DNA from: an uncultured Aquimarina sp.
GTDB lineage: Bacteria; Bacteroidota; Bacteroidia; Flavobacteriales; Flavobacteriaceae
NCBI RefSeq assembly: GCF_947496855.1
Contig: NZ_CANMED010000004.1
Span: 579,285 to 643,284 of the forward strand
Length of the DNA: 64,000 nucleotides
Direction of reading: 5' to 3'
Part shown: one piece after another, positions 60,122-64,000 of the stretch
Position numbering within the stretch: the first letter of the stretch is position 1
How the letters are laid out: each line of letters starts with the position of its first letter
Notes under the pieces: model-generated
The model's input: the letters and a program-made list of their open reading frames with translations, nothing else
Databases searched by the model: none
What the model was told of the DNA's origin: nothing
Made by a program: the position numbers and the translations under genes

Positions 60122-62713
60122 TCAGAAATTAAATGTAGCATTAAAAAATAATCGTATTGGTAAAACAGGTCTTCCTACAAAATAATCTGCTTCGGTCTGA
60201 CCGTCTCCTAATCTTGGTGATCCCTCAGTAATTCCTGCAGAATTAAACAGGTTAAATACTTGAGTTCCTAATCGTAATGTTTCACCATTATCTGCAAGAT
60301 CAAAAGTATATCCCGCATCAAAATTTGCAATCCCAAAACCATCTAATTCAATAGTATTCGTCTGATTAGCAAATTTATCACCAGTATAATTATATCGTAG
60401 ACTACTATCAAACTTACTATTATCATATTGTACTCCTACATTAAATAAGAAATTTGGTTGTCTTCTTAGATCATTACCTTCTATGCTTGGATCATTTTCA
60501 GATTTTGTGATCTCATGTGCTTGATATGTTAGGGATCCATTTAGATTAAAGTTTTCATAAAACTTCCAATTTCCTGTTCCTTCTATACCGATAGTTCTAG
60601 TGTTTTGTACGTCTACTTCTTCAGTAAATCCGCCTCCAGGTGCGTTTACAAAACTTATTGTTCTTCTGTCACTTAGTGTTGTTCCATAAGCAGCGAATGT
60701 TCCAGAAAAGTTACTTACTCCATACTTAACACCTAACTCACCTTGTAATATATTCTCTGCTTCATATGAAGATGGATTTCCATTACCATCAAACTGTGTT
60801 CCTCTTAATTCTGGAAAGAAATATCCTCTAGAAAAGTTTCCATACACACTCATATCATCATTAAGCTTATATAATGCAGCTAAAGCAACTGCAAAATCTG
60901 TTGCAGATACATGCCCTCTAGTAAAACTACCATTTCCCCAGGTAACTTCATCTAATCCTGCTATACCGGTATTATCAACTATAAAAGAAGATGTCCCTTC
61001 TGTTTCAATATCGCCAGAAGCTCTCTCTACCCGCACTCCTATATCAAAATTCCATCGTTCTAATTGAATTTCATCTGTTAAAAACACAGCGATTTTATTA
61101 CTTGATATATTTCGGTTTTGATAACTAAGACCTCTATAAGAGACACCATTTACAGTATGATTAGACACGTTAATCAATCTTGGTCGATTATTAAACTCAC
61201 CCAAATATCTTGTAATCACGTTAAAATCTCCACCTTCGGATCTAGAAAGAAATGTACCTAGCGTGATATTATGTGCATCAATTGTTTTTGTTAGCTTTAT
61301 ATCTGCTACTAATTCTTTAAGTGGTCTACTTCTATCTAGTATCCTATTTTCGAATAACAATGAATTTGCAGCAACTGGTTCTCCATTTAGATATGTAAAA
61401 GTTTCGGCTCCTAAACCACGAGCATCCAAATATTGTTGCTGTGTCTCCACAGGTCTCGCTCCTCCAACTCCACTACCATCCAAAAAGAGATTAAATTGAT
61501 GTTTGTATTTTGAATATCTAAGTTTTGCATCTAATTTAAAAGTGTCAAAATTCTGTTTAAAATTTACATTAAGATACCCTCCAACAGTAGACACACCATC
61601 CTCTATTGGGGAATTATAAATACCATCGGGAGTAGCATATGATATATCACTAGCATCCGAAGTCTGTAAAGTAAAAATATCGTCTCCATCATTTCCAGTA
61701 GCACGATCCCTACTCCCTCCTTCTAGTGGTAATGGTAAAAAGAACTGTACCTGATCATCTATTAATTGACCAGAAATTGTAATTGATCCATTATTTAATA
61801 CTTTTTTGATATTTCCACGTAATTGAAACCCTTCTGTAGGTAAACCCGTTTTTAATGGACCATCATCATATCTATAAAACCCCGAAAGTGCATAAAACGT
61901 ATTAGAATTTTCTCCGCCCAAAGGGCCACTGGTTGCAAAATCTGCTTTGTACCTAGAGTTTGAAGCCACTTCTGTGCGAATAGTCGTTTTAGGTGTTACT
62001 GTTCCTGTTCTACTCGTATAATTAATAATACCTGCTACAGAACCCACACCGTACAAAATTGAAGCTCCCCCTCGTACAAATTCTAAATTACTAAATCCTA
62101 TATCATTCCTAAAATAGACATCGTGAGCAGAAGAATTTAATCCAAATGTACTTAATACAGGCATTCCATCAATCTGTAAAGGATTAAACTGAAATTGGCC
62201 TCCAGAAGGCAACCCTCTTACAAATATATTAGACGCTACTTCTCCACCACCACCTTCTGCAGTAATTCCAGGTACACTTCTCAATATATCTGCCTGGCTA
62301 CTCGTATTTACTTTTGATAATTGTTGTGCATTTAATGCTGTTATTGACAAAGCACTTTCTTTCTGCGATCTTGTAGTTGATGTAGCCGTTAATAAAATTT
62401 CATCAAGTGCTTCTCCTCCTTCTGATAAGGAAACATCTAAGCTAATAGGTGTTCCTTCTAATAAAAGTTCTTTTGTAAATGTTTCATATCCAACATACGA
62501 AATCGAAATCGTATAACTCCCAATAAAATCTGTAGTTAATGTGAAATTTCCATCAAAATCACTGGTGGCCCCTAACGATGTTCCTTTCAACAAAATATTA
62601 GCCCCAGGAATTAAATTTCCTGCTTGATCTTTAATATTCCCATTGATCTCTGTTTGCGCGTGAACAAAAATTAAAGAAAACATAAAAAACATACTTAGAA
62701 TTAGTTTTTTCAT
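60122..62713 (-). CDS. TonB-dependent outer-membrane receptor with CarboxypepD_reg-like domain
   Basis: The 863-residue protein begins with a signal peptide (MKKLILSMFFMFSLIFVHAQ). A CarboxypepD_reg-like domain follows (about 21-110: GNIKDQAGNLIPGANILLKGT, GATSDFDGNFTL, ISYVGYET), then a plug domain (about 125-235, with RSVPGITAEGGGGEVASNIFVRGLP). The rest is a beta-barrel ending in an aromatic residue (FFNATFNF). No SusD partner gene lies beside it, so it is a single TBDR that would take up a small molecule across the outer membrane with TonB energy. It heads the minus-strand catabolic operon and faces the LacI gene across tandem LacI operators. The substrate is inferred to be mannosylglycerate. 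Confidence 0.93.
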   Translation of the reverse strand: MKKLILSMFFMFSLIFVHAQTEINGNIKDQAGNLIPGANILLKGTSLGATSDFDGNFTLTTDFIGSYTISISYVGYETFTKELLLEGTPISLDVSLSEGGEALDEILLTATSTTRSQKESALSITALNAQQLSKVNTSSQADILRSVPGITAEGGGGEVASNIFVRGLPSGGQFQFNPLQIDGMPVLSTFGLNSSAHDVYFRNDIGFSNLEFVRGGASILYGVGSVAGIINYTSRTGTVTPKTTIRTEVASNSRYKADFATSGPLGGENSNTFYALSGFYRYDDGPLKTGLPTEGFQLRGNIKKVLNNGSITISGQLIDDQVQFFLPLPLEGGSRDRATGNDGDDIFTLQTSDASDISYATPDGIYNSPIEDGVSTVGGYLNVNFKQNFDTFKLDAKLRYSKYKHQFNLFLDGSGVGGARPVETQQQYLDARGLGAETFTYLNGEPVAANSLLFENRILDRSRPLKELVADIKLTKTIDAHNITLGTFLSRSEGGDFNVITRYLGEFNNRPRLINVSNHTVNGVSYRGLSYQNRNISSNKIAVFLTDEIQLERWNFDIGVRVERASGDIETEGTSSFIVDNTGIAGLDEVTWGNGSFTRGHVSATDFAVALAALYKLNDDMSVYGNFSRGYFFPELRGTQFDGNGNPSSYEAENILQGELGVKYGVSNFSGTFAAYGTTLSDRRTISFVNAPGGGFTEEVDVQNTRTIGIEGTGNWKFYENFNLNGSLTYQAHEITKSENDPSIEGNDLRRQPNFLFNVGVQYDNSKFDSSLRYNYTGDKFANQTNTIELDGFGIANFDAGYTFDLADNGETLRLGTQVFNLFNSAGITEGSPRLGDGQTEADYFVGRPVLPIRLFFNATFNF

Positions 62714-62810
62714 AAACTTGTCTGTTATATTAGCGTTGCGTTTTAATAATATTTTAATAAAACTACAACCCCAACTCTAAGATTACATCAATTTTTTAAC
62801 AAAAAAACTA

Positions 62811-62836
62811 CGCAAACGTTTGCGAAAACGTTTGCG
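62811..62836. promoter_or_regulatory. Tandem overlapping LacI-type operators
   Basis: CGCAAACGTTTGCG (62811-62824) is a perfect palindrome. CGAAAACGTTTGCG (62823-62836) is a second, near-perfect copy sharing two bases with it, centre to centre 12 bp. Both match the canonical LacI/GalR core AAACGTTT. They lie 12 nt before the lacI-family start codon and about 100 nt upstream of the divergent receptor operon. Confidence 0.85.
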
Positions 62837-62848
62837 GATTTAAAAAAA

Positions 62849-63877
62849 ATGATTAAAAGACATATTACTTTAAAAGATTTATCAAAAGCGTTGAATCTAT
62901 CTATTTCAACCGTCTCTAGAGCCCTAAAAGATCATAGTGACATTAGTATTAAAACGAAACAAAGAGTGCAATTACTTGCTAAAGAACTAAATTATGTCCC
63001 CAATAGTATTGCCCGAAACTTAAGAAATAGCAGTAGCAAAACTATTGGTGTAGTTATTCCTAATTTACAATTAGATTATAGTTCTAGGATAATCAATGGT
63101 ATGATCCAAGAGTCAAGAGAAAAAGGATACCAACTTGTCATTTCAGAATCTGGTCATAGTTATGAACTCGAAAAAGATATTATAATTAGCATGATTAAAT
63201 CTGGTGTTGACGGTATTCTTCTTTCCCTAACCAATTTTACAAAAAATATTGATCATGTACTTGAGGCCATGGAACATTGCCCAATTGTTTTGTATGATAA
63301 AGTATCTGATAAAGTACCTTGTACTAAAATCATTGTTGATGATGAGATAGGAGCAAAAAAAGCCGTAGAACATCTTATACAACAAGGAAAGAAAAACATA
63401 TTGTATATTAATGGGCCTGACCATTCTTTTAATGCAAAAAAAAGATTAAAAGGCTACAAAAGTGCTTTACAATCAAACGATATTATAGTAAGAGAAGAAC
63501 TAATTATCCAATGCCAGAATGTTTGTATCGCAGAAGGAAAAATAGCTACAGAAAAAGCTTTGGAAAAAGGATTAGAATTTGACGCGGTTTTTGCCGTTAC
63601 TGATAATGCCGCAATTGGTGTAATTAAAAGTTTAAAAAAGCACAATATCAATATTCCTGATACAGTAGCTGTAATAGGTTTTAGTAATTCTAAAAATGCA
63701 ACTATTATAGAACCCAATTTATCATCTGTAGAACAACCAGGTTATAAAATTGGTAAGTATGCTGTTCAGTACTTAATACAAGAGTTAACGGATAACGCTA
63801 TAAAAACATTCTCCAAAACATTAGAATTAAAAACATCTTTAAAGATTAGAGAATCTTCTTCTTCTTATATTACTTGA
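62849..63877 (+). CDS. LacI/GalR-family transcription regulator
   Basis: The 342-residue protein starts with the LacI helix-turn-helix (TLKDLSKALNLSISTVSRALKDH, about 7-29) and hinge helix (NSIARNLRNSSSKTIGVVIPN, about 52-72). A periplasmic-binding-protein-like sensor domain follows to the C-terminus (GIIPN-type strand, AKKAVEHLIQQGKKNILYINGP, AVIGFSNS). It should bind the tandem operators just upstream and control itself and the divergent receptor-hydrolase operon. Binding of the sugar or a phosphorylated product would release it. Whether it represses or also activates is not visible. The start ATG fits well, with no alternative upstream. Confidence 0.93.
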   Translation: MIKRHITLKDLSKALNLSISTVSRALKDHSDISIKTKQRVQLLAKELNYVPNSIARNLRNSSSKTIGVVIPNLQLDYSSRIINGMIQESREKGYQLVISESGHSYELEKDIIISMIKSGVDGILLSLTNFTKNIDHVLEAMEHCPIVLYDKVSDKVPCTKIIVDDEIGAKKAVEHLIQQGKKNILYINGPDHSFNAKKRLKGYKSALQSNDIIVREELIIQCQNVCIAEGKIATEKALEKGLEFDAVFAVTDNAAIGVIKSLKKHNINIPDTVAVIGFSNSKNATIIEPNLSSVEQPGYKIGKYAVQYLIQELTDNAIKTFSKTLELKTSLKIRESSSSYIT

Positions 63878-63933
63878 AAAAGATTGAAAATCAGAGTACT
63901 CAACCACAACGATATTTTTTTTGATTTTATAGG

Positions 63934-63971
63934 GTATAAAAAAAACCCTTCATTATATAATGAAGGGTTTT
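63934..63971 (-). terminator. Strong terminator of the rRNA operon (bidirectional stem)
   Basis: AAAACCCTTCATTA and TAATGAAGGGTTTT form a perfect stem (63942-63971). On the minus strand it is followed by a run of eight T. It lies directly after the 5S rRNA 3' end and may also stop the lacI-family transcript from the other side. Confidence 0.85.
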
Positions 63972-63975
63972 CAAG

Positions 63976-64000
63976 GAAGGCGGCGACCTACTCTCCCACG
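63976..64000 (-). rRNA. rrf: 5S ribosomal RNA, 3' end only
   Basis: The reverse complement reads CGTGGGAGAGTAGGTCGCCG followed by CCTTCC, the well-known 3' part of bacterial 5S rRNA. The rest of the gene and the operon lie beyond the right edge of the window. Confidence 0.85.

Overview
The window looks like chromosomal DNA of a marine member of the Flavobacteriaceae; an Aquimarina-like genus is my guess. Supporting signs are the low GC content, promoter boxes of the Bacteroidetes form TAnnTTTG, a membrane-anchored TPR-AraC regulator, a CarboxypepD_reg TonB-dependent receptor, NhaD, and class I lanthipeptide-type leader sequences. No mobile element, phage gene or CRISPR array was seen.

Bases 1-40054 (minus strand) hold one very large nonribosomal peptide synthetase (NRPS) operon read right to left and cut off by the left window edge. 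Its order is: a specialised NusG paralogue, NRPS1 (C-A-T x4), NRPS2 (docking-C-A-T-C-A-T-C), NRPS3 (C-A-T-C), an Asp/Glu racemase, NRPS4 (A-T-C-A-T), NRPS5 (docking-C-A-T-C), a SyrP-like Fe(II)/2-oxoglutarate hydroxylase, and NRPS6 (degenerate C, then A, then unseen). I read ten-residue specificity codes by hand from the eleven A domains. They suggest: Lys-like, unassigned, Leu, Ala-like, Ala-like, Leu, Thr, unassigned (Arg in the pocket), Asp, Val, Asn, and then more. The racemase could supply a free D-amino acid, since no epimerisation domain is visible. The hydroxylase sits next to a catalytically dead C-like domain in front of an Asn-type A domain, which suggests beta-hydroxy-Asn or beta-hydroxy-Asp. 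The thioesterase, MbtH, phosphopantetheinyl transferase and exporter are not in the window.

Bases 40055-46030 (plus strand) diverge from the NRPS operon. They hold a short protein resembling only the N-terminus of a lantibiotic dehydratase, a membrane-spanning TPR-AraC regulator, an unlisted 53-codon precursor-like peptide with a lanthipeptide-type leader and a double-Gly, and a secreted prolyl oligopeptidase. A shared DNA motif lies upstream of both the NRPS operon and the peptide gene. This suggests that the regulator between them controls both.

Bases 46031-54290 are housekeeping: tRNA-Val(UAC), folC (perhaps with an ATT start), a TonB/ExbD/ExbB cluster, the Na+/H+ antiporter NhaD, a glutamate-type dehydrogenase and an acyl-CoA dehydrogenase.

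Bases 54294-63877 form a catabolic locus: mannose-6-phosphate isomerase, glycerate kinase, sodium/solute symporter, GNAT acetyltransferase, a mannosylglycerate-hydrolase-like enzyme and a TonB-dependent receptor on the minus strand, with a divergent LacI regulator and tandem LacI operators between. The parts fit uptake and breakdown of mannosylglycerate (digeneaside, a red-algal solute) to mannose and glycerate. The window ends in a terminator and the 3' end of a 5S rRNA gene on the minus strand.
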